DNA from: Phialocephala subalpina | Lineage: Eukaryota; Ascomycota; Leotiomycetes; Helotiales; Mollisiaceae | Reading direction: 5' to 3' | NCBI GenBank assembly: GCA_900073065.1 | Contig: FJOG01000021.1 | Location: forward strand, 151,370-215,369 | Length of the DNA: 64,000 nt | In this document: positions 11,129 to 21,834 of the stretch, piece after piece | Layout of the letters: every line of letters begins with the position of its first letter | Numbering within the stretch: position 1 is the stretch's first letter | The notes under the pieces: generated by a model | The model's database searches: none | The model's input: only the letters and a program-made list of their open reading frames with translations | What the model was told of the DNA's origin: nothing | Position numbers and translations under genes: made by a program

Positions 11129-13067
11129 CTAACCCTGCTTCTCCTCGTCCTCTCCTTTCTTTACATCCCCCACAACCTCCTCACGAACCCCAATATCCTG
11201 TCCCACAAACGCCTTTTTCGCTGCCTCCTCCCTCTCCAAGAACTCCTCCTGCTCCTTCCGACCTTTCTTCAAATACACAAACAGCCCCAACATAAAAAAA
11301 CTAACCGCACTCAACCCCGCCAAAAAATAAAATGGCGTAGAATTATTCCCACTCGGACTCGCATCAATAATCGCACTACTAACCAGTGGCCATGTACAAC
11401 TGCTCGTCTTCCCAATAATGCTAAACAAGCTGAAGAACAAGAACTCCCTTCCTCTTGGTGTGACTTCGGAGATCATGATTTGGGAGTAGAAATACCAAGG
11501 ACAGACAAAGAGGCCGTAGTATACTTGATATAGCCAAACTTCCCATACGTGATGGAATCCGAATGTCTGGGTCCAGATTCCGATCATGCCCCAGCAGTTG
11601 AGGATGATGATGGAGAAAGCAACGATGTTGAACATTGTTTTTGTGGAGAGGTGAAATCTGCATTGGCAGAACCAGAAGCTGTGGATTCCTACTGCCTGAG
11701 TGGCGATACCCACAATTAGGAGGTAGGTCGATTCGAGGCTGTTATAGGAGACAATGCTGTTTTGGAGAGTGCCGATTACGGTTACGGTTGTGTTGAGGCT
11801 TTCGCCGAGGAGGAAATAGCCGATTAGGTAGACGAGGGATTGTTTGAGGTGCCAGATTTGGCGGAGGGCGCGGTAAAGTTGCCAGAATCCTACGGTTATG
11901 ATGGTCATGTTGAGTGGAACCTGTTTTGTCAATTACGTGCTTCAGCGAGGAATATCTGGGTAGCATACCTTTTGGCCAGCTCTTCGTTTCTCTTTCAAGA
12001 ATCATGGGATTGCTAGAAGTAGCCATGCTCCCGTACCGAAGGCGATCAGGACTGACAATCCCCAATTATTGTTAGCAGTTGAAGCATTGACATGGAGACC
12101 GAAAAGTATCCCAACAAGGATGACGATCTCTCCAAGAGATTGGATGTAGAACGACATGTTGGACAACTCGGACCGCTTGAGACTGTCCGCATAGTCATAC
12201 TCCTCTCTCGTGATATCTCCAGTTTGGTACTCTTCCGCTTTCTGCCTCAGTTCAGGAGTATTGCGTGCTAGTCCAGGAAATCTTCACGCTATTAGTCTTT
12301 TGATTCAAGTTTCCAGTCGTGAGACACACGCAGCAGTCTAGAATGTCAACGTTGTCTGATACGCAATGACTGATCACGTCAGTCTCGCGTCTCGTCACTG
12401 AGTTTTTGATCTTACGCCCAACGATATACATCCCGGTAGCAATTTGCCATTTGGAAGGATCGTGAACACCCAGCCATCCAAAGCCAATACCCCAAGCGAC
12501 GAGAGACAACCCTATCAGGATATTAGGTCTCTACGTGCCGAAGTCTATTCATGTCAGCTTTCGTGTTGGTGAGTAGAAATGGAAATGCACAACTCACCAG
12601 CAAAACTCCCTAAGAACAAAAAGACCACAATCTGCACCGCAAAACCAACCCCGTTCGACAACAACACAATACTGTTAATCGATCTCTCCCTATTCGCCCA
12701 TCAGCTTCTCCTTCCCTTTCGCCTTTCCCCTCTTCTTTCCCCATCCCTTTTTCTATCATCAAGGGAAGACTCACCTCCCAGCAAACCTCAAACTATCCCC
12801 ATCCCCCGCCGCCTGATACAAAAAATTCTGGAAAGCCGTCGGAGCAAAATTAAACAGCGTCAATCCATTATTCCCAATATAATACGCGTAATAGCTCCAG
12901 ATCTCGATTCTGTCGGTTGATCATTTAGGGTCGAATTGATCTAGTGCTACGGGGTGATTTGAGAGTGTTGCTTCTAGGTCTTTCTCGCCTCCGTTGATCG
13001 AAGTTTCATTTGGAGGATCCTCAGCCGGAGCCGTGGCCAGGTCGAGACCTGGTGGTGCGGAAGCCAT
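11129..13067 (-). pseudogene. Atg22-like (vacuolar effluxer, MFS) transporter with four in-frame stops
   Basis: Six exons (12775-13067, 12598-12689, 12416-12544, 12330-12369, 11969-12281, 11129-11920) join to 553 codons with all phases consistent. The protein matches the Atg22-like multi-pass family: IWSYYAYYIGNNGL, RSINSIVLLSNGVGF, FGFHHVWEVWLYQVYYG, ISEVTPRGREFLFFSLFSI and SSAIIDASPSGNNSTPFYF are all recognisable. Four codons that should be Trp or another sense codon are stops: TGA at 12921-12923 (after QFDPK), TAG at 12531-12533 (DFGT-stop-RPNIL), TAG at 12338-12340 (TLTF-stop-TAAF) and TGA at 12002-12004 (LLAIP-stop-FFL). The family normally has Trp at the last three sites. The first ATG assumed is 13067; 13109 is an alternative. 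Family members export amino acids from the vacuole after autophagy. Here no full-length protein can be made without readthrough. Confidence 0.85.
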
Positions 13068-13109
13068 TCTTGGATCAAGAAACCAAGGCACGCACAGTTT
13101 GAAAAGCAT

Positions 13110-13723
13110 GATTATTGTTGATGAGAAAGGAATATGATCATGAATAACACTTGTGAATAAAGTCGTTTGGTTTGTAAAGAAACCTTAGCGTGATGGCACT
13201 ACTTGTGCTTCGTCCTAAAAGTCCCTAGTGATGAAAATGGAGACGATCTTTGGATTGTGGATGTTCTGATTCGTGGCTGTCAAAAATTCGATCGAAAGCT
13301 TGTCATAGTGCAGGAAGTATGCATGCAGGCACCATCACAAAAGGGGAAAGAGCGTCCCGTTGTGCTTCCGGCTCGGCATACATACCTGGAAGATTAATCT
13401 GATTACAATCACGTGGAACTACTCACATAAGGCTGTCGGGCATCGAATATCTCAGGGACGATATGGGGTTGGAGTTGGAATTAGTGGTGACAGCTGTTGA
13501 TGGGAAAATCAGATATTGGTATTGTATAGGAAAACGGGGAATCTCATCGATTGACTCGAATACACCATAAAAAAACGACGCCCAAGAAAAAAGTCGATCC
13601 GAAACGCATCGAGACAGCCCACAAGCTACCAGCTCTCCGGAAGATAATTCAAAACAGATGTGCACTGCTTCTCGTTGACGAAAATGAGTCTTGTGTCTCC
13701 TGCCAACCCAGTCAGAGCGAAAT
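13110..13723. other. Intergenic, nothing recognised
   Basis: Short frames only between the Atg22-like pseudogene and the 3' end of the BAR-protein gene. Confidence 0.5.
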
Positions 13724-14979
13724 TCATTGCCCCTCACGACTTTTTCGGTAACTGGCCTGCAAAAATGCTTCATCAGCGACCGTCTTTTAGGCAGAGAAAT
13801 CTCTAGACCGACGAACCTCTTGCTCAACCTGGAGTCCATCGACAACTGGTGCGAGCTCGCTCAGGATCTCGTATGCCTTCTTGTGGTATTCGAGTTGGGC
13901 GGCAATCAAATCGGCGAGGTTGCGGAGTGGTTCGGGGGTATCAAGGACCTGGATTATCAGTATGGTGCTTTTAATCAAGTAGGAGAGTACTCACATTTTT
14001 CATAACGCCAACAGCCTCTTCTGTCTGGCCAACAAATTCATCCTCAGCCTGCTCAATCTCAACTCTCGCCTCCTCAGACGCCTCTCCTTCATCGTGATCA
14101 GCGGGCTTCTGGCCTGGTAGCTTCCATCCACCGTTCTTAGCCTTCGCCTTGGCAGCATCGAGCATTAGTCTCGAGTTCTCAACACTCTTTCTGGCACGGG
14201 TTGCGAACATCAAGTTCGTATTCAAGGTCGTACTCCAGCCTGCGAGGAAACGGCTCTGGATTTGAGAGTCCTGAGCAAGTCTAGCCTCACCTACACGCTC
14301 GCTGGCCAATGCATACTTCTCTAGGGCAGTAGCAAGAGGGTCCTCCCCCGTTCCGGAGTTTTGTTGTTGGAGGAGCTGGCTGCTTGCCAAACTAGCACGC
14401 GCGATGGCATGGTTGAAAGTCTTTGGTTGTGGTTTGGCAGAAGGAGGTGCAGTCAGGGCAGCTTGGGCTTCGGCGGGAGAGGTGGCAGTAGATAGGAGGT
14501 GGACCTTCTCGCTGACTGTACGACCGAGATCACCGAAGCTCTCCTTGATGTTTGCTGGGTAATCGTAGGCTTCGTGGGAGTATTGGGATCTGTTAATAGA
14601 CCACGATTAGCTACCAATGTCCCGAGATGACAGTACATTGATAGGGTACATACGTGACCTGTAGCATCTTCTGGTGAACTTGCTTCAAGGCATCGACCCT
14701 CTTCTCCAACTCGATGTAATCAGGGGGAAGTTGAGTCTGCAAACAGTTAAGATACAACTCCGGCGCATTCCAGCAGAAGTATTCTGACCTTATCCTCGGC
14801 CTGTCCAAGCTGTTCCTTCACATATTGCTGTGTGCGGGCTGCGAAAGGTGTGAATGAGGCCCTATGAAACCATAGTTAACATCGCATAGCTTCAAGGCAG
14901 ACAGATAACAGAAGTGTTGACTCCAATTCGAGAGGAAGGCTTACGAGAAGTTCTTTCCAAAGGCAGATACTTTGTCCAT
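13724..14979 (-). CDS. BAR-domain protein, Gvp36-like
   Basis: Six exons: 14945-14979, 14789-14861, 14654-14736, 13995-14589, 13817-13948 and 13724-13756, joining to 316 residues. The start MDKVSAFGKNFS, the helix ending VHQKMLQVT, then SQYSHEAYDYP and the long helical part around LASERVGEARLAQDSQ, with NLADLIAAQLEYHKKAYEIL near the end, are those of Gvp36-type BAR proteins, which bind curved Golgi/endosomal membranes in yeast and act in vesicle traffic and endocytosis. The last exon supplies SYRKSREGQ, the usual C-terminal signature; reading through its intron would end in RRSRDFSA instead. The intron before it uses GTTCGT and the second one uses GTCAGA, both less common donors. Confidence 0.85.
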
Positions 14980-15438
14980 CTTGGCGGTTGTTATTGCGAC
15001 CGAGTTTGATGGAAGATGTGTTCGTGAAGTGAACGTTGAGTTGTAGGATTGTCGTTTCGAAGCTCTTGGGGAGGAAGGTGATTCGCGTAGCTCGTAATGA
15101 ACCTGGTACGCAATCTTGCACGTGATAGTGAGGGACCTTTGAAGGATCAGGCAGATTTAAGTTGGCTTACGACGCATATCAAGTAGTATGTTGGTTGTCT
15201 CATTGGTGACTTTATTTAAAGTTACTGGGACGTTCGGAATGGCGATCTTCTATTATTGATGAATCATTCCTGCTGATGCTTCTTGAATGCAACAGCGAAT
15301 GAGGGTTAGGAACGAGAAACGTATTTATCAAGTCCTCAGGTTGTGAAAGCTCAGCTGACTATATTTCAAAGATGCCCGTATGAGGCGGGCGATAAGATTC
15401 AGCTGCCAACATTTGGTGCCTGTAACTTTTCTCTATCC
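14980..15438. other. Intergenic, nothing recognised
   Basis: Contains the BAR-gene promoter and the 3' region of the acetylglutamate synthase gene; no gene seen. Confidence 0.5.
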
Positions 15439-17731
15439 TCAGTCTAAGACTGCCTTGTTGTCCGCCCAAGAAGGTTCAATGCCTCTGCAAACCCCTTCAT
15501 AATCTAAAAAGAGCTGCTTATCCATGCTCAACTCCGGCGTAGTCCAGAACATAGTCCAGCCCTCTCCAGGAAGTTTCCAAGTCCCTCTCGACCTCTCAAA
15601 ATACCACTTGTTGACAGGGTTATTTCTCCTGCTGCGCCATACACAACCATCAGGAAAGCATTCTCGAACCATTGCCTTGAATATCAAATCCGCAACGCCT
15701 CCACTTCCTTGAGCCCTTTTTAAAACTGCAAATTTGTCGAGATATGGCACCATTCGTGCTCTGCTTTCCGGAGATCCGTCGTCTTTTACTCCTGGAGGTG
15801 TCTCCCAGGTCAATAATGCTCCTCCTTCGTACTCACCCGCGATGATTACTCCTGCAATCCGACCGTTAACGCGCCTAAGATAATCCTTAACGTCGAGTTT
15901 CCTTCCAAACGAATCCTCAATGAGGTGGACAAGACGAGGCAGGTCGATTTTTGAATCCGTGAGCGTCAAGTGAGGCTCTCCAGGCACTGAAGGTGCCCAA
16001 GGTGTGATTTTTGGATCCGGAAAAATGGTGACTGACATTCCATGTTTTGCAAATGTCGTAGGAGTAATGCTTTCCACAGGAGAGACTGGCTCTGCGATCG
16101 ACGATTGGCCTAGACGACCAACTGGCAACGAAGAAGAGAACACAGGTTTGTCTGTAAGAAGGTTGTGGATCAAGGGATTTCGCTGCCTTCTGGTACCGAC
16201 TCGAGCTGGCTGGAAAGGGGCATCTTTACCTGAATTTGCTGCCTCTTCAGGTGTTGTCAAAAGTGCTGACGAGCTTTGAGGCAATATAGAAAGAACTGAT
16301 CGGACTAGTTGAAGGTTTTGGAGATGATGCCAAGTCGAAGGTGTAGGCCTGTCTTTACTTTCTGGCTGACCGATAGAGTCTAGTGTAGACGTTGGATCTC
16401 CAAACTCAGTCTCAACGAATTTTGAGAATGGATTCCCTGCTGCCAGATCGGAAACCTTCTGTTTAACAGATCCGGAGTCCGGAGGCATCACCTTTTCGTC
16501 GTTGCGTAAGGTCTTCAGTAAGTCCTGTTCGGCAGGCTCAAACTCTTGCTCCATGTTCAAAAACACATGGTAGCCATTGGGTCGGTCCGAAGCCGGAATA
16601 CCGCCCAATGGATCCAAAATGATGAGCCTGTCGAGTGATATTTCATCGCGTAGAGCTCGAAGACGGTCCCGAGTCTCGCTAGGATCCTCATCTGGTTCAA
16701 GCACAGAAGGAATGCCGGCAAGCTCCTTGGTCAAAGCCAGAACGACATCCGAAGCGTCCACAGGTACTGCCGTTTGACTGACATCTGTGTAGCCAACTGA
16801 AGGAATCACAGGAATGATGCCTCGCCTCAAGGGTGTCATAAGAAGCTTCCGAAGACTGATATGCGTTTTAGTCTGAGCAAATCCTGAGGCTGCATGCTTC
16901 TCAGACACTCCGATAACATTGTCCACAAATCTTGCACCTGTGTCCCCGCTGGCATCTATGGCAGCAACAAGTCGGCTTGCTTGTTTTGCCTCCAAGGCAC
17001 GCCAGTCTGGGTTATGTCTTGCAGACGCCAAGCTGGCCTCGAGATTGCAGTCAAGTACCACCAAACTGATTAGACCAAGTCTGCCAAGTTGCGAAAGTGT
17101 CCGTCCAATGCCATTCAGTGTCTCGTCATCCAACGTTTGTGGTGCTCTAAGTTTGACTAGGGCGACGTGTAATTGCGATTCCACAGCTATCTTTGCCAGG
17201 CGTTCTGGCTGCTGTACGAACTTCGGACTTTGTTCGACCGCTGTAGGTCCATACAGTCCACCAAGGTTGACCCCGTTCGCAAGTGTAGGTTTCGTGTCTA
17301 CTGCACTTCGCTTTGGTTGCGAGTCTTTAGAGGGCGTGAATCGTTGTATGTATGATCTGGCTTCCCGTTTCGTGGCAGAAGAGTTTAAAACCGACATAAA
17401 AAAGTCCTGGTAATAATTAGTAAAGTGTATGAGGTTGTTCACGAGGTTCATACCTTGTCAATAGCCCTGGCTTTCTTCTTTGCCTTCTGCTGGTTTGCAA
17501 GGTCTTTCACATGCTCCCTGGCAAGCTCCTCCCTCAATTGGGTCGCCAAACCTCTTTCCGTTCCATAACAACGTATATCATTGTCCAAATTGCCTCGGCA
17601 GACCTTACTCTGCCTCGTCCATGATTGTACCTACTCAGATCAGTTTGTGTACACCGCTCAAGAAGTAACTGACTCACACTATGACCAACCACTTGTCTGC
17701 CCTTTTTCAAGGCTATCTCTTGCAAGATCAT
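15439..17731 (-). CDS. arg2: Amino-acid acetyltransferase, mitochondrial (N-acetylglutamate synthase)
   Basis: Three exons (17678-17731, 17454-17630, 15439-17406) join in phase 0 to 732 residues, the usual size for the fungal enzyme. It makes N-acetylglutamate from glutamate and acetyl-CoA, the first step of arginine synthesis. The N-terminus [18 protein letters not shown] plus a basic second exon suits a mitochondrial presequence. Residues up to about 500 are the amino-acid-kinase-like region typical of fungal Arg2. The C-terminal domain (about 530-732) is the NAT domain with [59 protein letters not shown] and [10 protein letters not shown]. Fungal arg2 is usually regulated by an upstream arginine attenuator peptide; I did not identify one here with confidence. 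Intact. Confidence 0.93.
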
Positions 17732-18233
17732 ATTGCATATTGAGTGTATATTATGATTGAATATTCAACGAAGAAATCGTGAGGTTGCAGAGGGATTTAT
17801 TTGCACATGGCTCGTGATGTGGGGAAGTTTGCTTGCTGCAGATGCACGAGGAATTCGCTGATCTTTTTCGTCCGAGCTCGGCATGAAAAGCTCCTAATCT
17901 TCTTATCGATAAGCTTTACTCGGGAGGGGGCCGTATTTCGTATTCACGCCAAGTCTCAAAACTGGATGGAGAGGCTCATTCTATGCTTCTGAAGTTTGAG
18001 ACTAGTAAGAAGACATTAGGCATGAGTGGATGTCCAAATTTCGTTGGAGACATATGTAGCCATAATCGTCAGTCTTGAGCTTCGAGAATCGGCAATTCTC
18101 ACCGGCAATACTACTAGATCCCTTCTGACATCTATCCTCGGGTAACTTATTGCTAAAATCCGTGTCATTGAAGCTGTCTACCTTCCTAGCACAAGATACA
18201 GAGTGTCCTTTCTCAATTAATATTACTGACAAG
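17732..18233. other. Divergent intergenic region between arg2 and the dehydrogenase gene
   Basis: 502 bases between two divergent ATGs. No further gene seen; both promoters and any arg2 leader peptide must lie here. Confidence 0.5.
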
Positions 18234-19208
18234 ATGGCACCTCAATTAGCATGGATTGGCCTTGGCAACATGGGCAGAGTGAGTTGCCAGTTTAGACCTA
18301 GAGCACCAGAGCTGTCAGCTAACCAGGAGGTTTAGGGCATGTGCAAGAACCTGGTTGAGAAAGGCCAGCTGGATAAGCCCCTAATCATCTACAACCGTAC
18401 CAAGAAGCGTTCCGAAGACCTCAGCAATTCCCTTCCCTCGGGGAAGTCCACAGTAGCCAGCACGATCGAAGAGGCCGTTTCCGGGGCCGATATAATCTTT
18501 ACCTGCGTCGGTGATGATGCTGCCATAACGGAAACTATCGATGCAGCTTTGAATGGAAATACAAAGGGGAAGCTGTTTGTCGATTGCTCCACCATCCATC
18601 CCGAGACTTCAGAAGAATTGGCGAAGAAGGTGACCGGTGCTGGCGCCGAGTTCGTAGCATGCCCAGTCTTTGGTGCGCCAGCCATGGCAGACGCTGGCCA
18701 ACTTGTCTGTGTCCTCGCTGGTCCAAAGGATAGTGTCGAGAAGGTGAAGCCATACACCAAGGGAGTGATGGGAAGAGCCAATGTAGACTTCAGCGGCCAA
18801 AGGGTCAGACAAGCTCTCCTGTTGAAAGTCATCGGTAACACCTTCGTCCTCAACATGGTTGAGGCCTTGTCGGAAGGACACACGTTGGCAGAAAAGTCTG
18901 GTCTTGGTAGCGATAACCTCCACGCGCTTATCGAGACGATGTTCCCTGGACCATATACCGCATACTCAACGAGGATGATGTCGGGCGACTACCACAAGCG
19001 AGAGGAACCACTGTTCGCAGTCGACTTGGCTCGAAAAGATGCTAGACATGCTATGGCTCTGGCGAAAGCAGCGGGAACTCGATTGAAAGATGTTGAGGTA
19101 GCAGATGCACACTTGGAGCAAGTGAAGAAACACAAGGGAGAGGCAGGAGACATTGCGGCGATTTATGGCGCAGTGAGACAAGAAGCTGGTCTGAAGTTCG
19201 AGAACTAG
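18234..19208 (+). CDS. 3-hydroxyisobutyrate dehydrogenase-like NAD(P)-dependent oxidoreductase
   Basis: Two exons, 18234-18278 and 18336-19208, encode 305 residues. The N-terminus APQLAWIGLGNMGRGM is the Rossmann GLGNMG loop of beta-hydroxyacid dehydrogenases, with the intron falling straight after it. VDCSTIHPETS corresponds to the substrate-binding DxST motif, PVFGAPAMADAG to the usual PVxGxxxxAxxG segment, and LLLKVIGNTFV contains the catalytic lysine. Members reduce or oxidise small beta-hydroxyacids; the family also includes tartronate-semialdehyde reductases and GLYR1-like proteins, so the exact substrate is not set by sequence. No targeting peptide is obvious. Intact. Confidence 0.88.
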
Positions 19209-19428
19209 AATAGAAATTAGAAAGGACATTAAATTAAGAATCGAAGAAATTTGAATAACTTTTCATTGCCAGAAAGTGGTTGAAGTAACGGCTAGAAAAA
19301 GCAATCGCCATCAGTGACGATCCCGTGACGACTTGGTCCAAGCTCTCGTGGAACTCGACTGCCTTTGTTATCGAGAATCAACATCTGCAACACCAAGCTA
19401 CCATTACAAGCTGAACGACTTCTCACAC

Positions 19429-19952
19429 ATGGCGAACGGGTACGCACTTTCCCTGATGATTCCACCCCATCCAGCTTCCTTTTATTTGGATGAACCCGTT
19501 GCCACCAAAGCTAATTCATGACTCTAGCTGGAGCATTCTCATCGGCTTCGTTGTTGTTGTAGCGGCTTCCGTTGCAGGATGGTTCCTTTCACCTAAAGGC
19601 GAGACACAAACGTATGTCCAATCTATCCCCTCTGTATCTGCGACAAATCTGGCTCGGGGAGCTGACGCCGTCGCTATTGGAATCAATTGCTAACATGTCC
19701 CAGGATCTGGCGAAGCTCTCTCATCCTCTCTTTCGCAAGCTGCTATCTCATGTGGGGTAAGCATCTCTCTCCCATCTTTGCGGTGCTTATATTCGATATA
19801 CGGCTTCTGCCATTCTACTCATACATTTGGAAGGACCAACATGCTAATGCTTCACAGCGATTACGTTCCTAGCACAATGGCATCCACTCATCGAGCCACG
19901 AGCCTCGGGTCTGAGAAGCCACGCGGTATTGGAGAACAGTCGACCTGCTTAG
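19429..19952 (+). CDS. VMA9: V-type proton ATPase subunit e
   Basis: Four small exons (19429-19439, 19528-19611, 19704-19756, 19858-19952) give only 80 residues, so it is easily missed. The protein begins MANGWSILIGFVVVVAAS, a first membrane helix, followed by WFLSPKGETQTIWRSSLILS and FASCYLMWAITFLAQWHPLI, the second helix and the WAITFLxQxHPL signature of yeast Vma9. Subunit e sits in the Vo membrane sector and is needed for assembly of the proton pump of vacuole and Golgi. Exon 1 is only 11 bases; donors GTACGC, GTATGT and GTAAGC and branch sites GCTAAT/GCTAAC support the model. Confidence 0.92.
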
Positions 19953-20279
19953 GGAAGGAGAAAGTCTGGAGTTGACTAGAGAGATGCATGGATGTACATT
20001 TTAGGCGTTGAGGTTGGCGATTCGGAATAGGCTTCAGATGCCGTGTATTTGATATCGAATGGGAAGACTTAGGCCTAATTCATGATGAAGGAATTGCTGC
20101 AGATGTTAAGGGTGCATGCCTGGAGCGGAACATGGCTTTTAGACGTTGGGACAATATTGATTGATGAACAAGGAGTTGAGCATGCCACAGCAGAACTGGT
20201 ATTCAGTCTGTCACAATGTCCGGAATTTGCAGAATCCCAATGCAGCAGACGGACATTATATTCATTTCAAACACCCATG

Positions 20280-21241
20280 CTATCCCAGACCTAACCTACC
20301 ACCCCATTCCCTCCCTAACTCCACCAAAGCCCAAAGCGCCTTCCCATCCGCAGCAACCCCCGAATCTCCCACCGTATCAACGCCATCCAAACCCACCACC
20401 CACAGTATCCCCCTCCCAACCATCCACCGACTAATAGCTCCCACCGTAGCCAGTATTGCCGCAGTCCCATACCCACAATCCAGCAAAATCTTCAACGCCT
20501 CCACATTATTCGCCACAACCGCCCATCCCAAGCTCCTCGCCGCCGCCGGAACATCATATTCCCAAATAACCATCAGGATCGGAAACAACTTCGTAGAACT
20601 CGAAACCAGTAAAGCAGTGCTGACGGAATTGGGACGAGGATAGCGGGGGATGAAGCCGAAGAGGACAAGTGGTGAGAAGGGGGAGGATGTGAGGAAACGG
20701 ATTGAGAGGTGGAAGGCGAGAGTGGAGAGAGCACAGAGGATGAGGAAGAATACGTATTGGAAGACGATGGGCTGTTGGGCGAGGAGGAGAAAGTTGCTGT
20801 CGCTGGAGGAGTTGGCGGAGTTGGAGGTTTGTTTTTCGATTCGGGCCCAGGTTAGGTAAACGTCGAATAGGAGGAGGAGTATGCCGAGACGAATTATTGA
20901 GGGCTTGCAGAAGATTAGACAGGTAGGCAGAGAGTGAAGCGTGGAGACTTACATCAAATTGGTCATGCTCTCTCATCAAGGTATTGTGCAGAAGATGTCT
21001 GTAGACCTGGGACAATGAGTATGGCAGATCCGTATTTGAACATCTAACATACTTGCGGCTTGATCAAAACTAAATCAATGAATAAGACCACAAAGTCGTG
21101 CTCTACATACTTGTCGCAGAACCTGCCACAGTTCTTGCAGACTGTGAGTCGTACTCCGTGACCGCTGGAACGGTCATCGGCTCCCGAATACTCGGTGTAG
21201 AGGGTCTTGACGGGATACCGACATTCTATGCAGATTGGCAT
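20280..21241 (-). CDS. ARV1: ARV1 family sterol/GPI-intermediate homeostasis protein
   Basis: Three exons (21053-21241, 20953-21006, 20280-20903), all joined in phase 0, encode 288 residues. The start MPICIECRYPVKTLYTEYSG followed by RLTVCKNCGRFCDKYVEHD is the Arv1 homology domain with its CxxC...CxxC zinc-binding site; FIDLVLIKPQVYRHLLHNTL is the next conserved block. Several hydrophobic helices follow (around FLILCALSTLAFHLSIRFL and the C-terminal third). Arv1 is an ER/Golgi membrane protein acting in sterol distribution and GPI-anchor precursor handling, so it is a functional partner of the Mcd4 gene found later in this window. A longer in-frame 5' extension exists but the conserved start is at 21241. 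Confidence 0.92.
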
Positions 21242-21834
21242 CGCATCTGGCTTAGGATGATTGGCGTTCTGGGGGTTCAAGTGAGGAACATCTTGAATGT
21301 GGAGAGCCTCAACGGCTCTAGAATTTGAGCAAGGGAAGACGCGTTTCGAGGGTCTGTGCACATGTCCCACTCGACTTCACTCCCACCTCTTTCCAAAGTA
21401 CGCTTTCGTACCATCTCTCTTCAAAGTCATAATTGCCACCAGAAAACTACACAACAGGTCTTTAGCTTTATTCCGTAACGCTCTGGAAGTCTCGTTGTGC
21501 CAAATTTCATGGATTGGCGTTCTTGAGCACTGATCTTGAGCAAGTCCCAAGTCAATCGCGTCAAAAAGTCGACGCTCCTGACACTCGGCTTTGCTACACA
21601 ACATTATTTTCTACTTACTTCTCTAGGTCTACAAGTCTACTGACTGAGCGGTGTCTAATCAACCACTCGTCTTACTGGAGCGTTACGACTAACTCGAACA
21701 ACATCTGCAAAAATCGACGGTCCACAACACCATCCCAAATCTTGACAATTGCTTAGTCTGGGTATGGCCACGCTCTAAATTTATATCAATCTGAAGCTAA
21801 TTCTGGCTATAGGTACATAACCCTCAAGAACGCC
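21242..21834. other. Divergent intergenic region, nothing recognised
   Basis: 593 bases between the ARV1 start and the DUF6697 gene start. Confidence 0.5.

Noticed and set aside
11129..13067. Recoding of TGA/TAG as Trp instead of pseudogene
   Set aside because: Neighbouring intact genes end normally at TGA and TAG and use TGG for Trp, and both stop types are affected.
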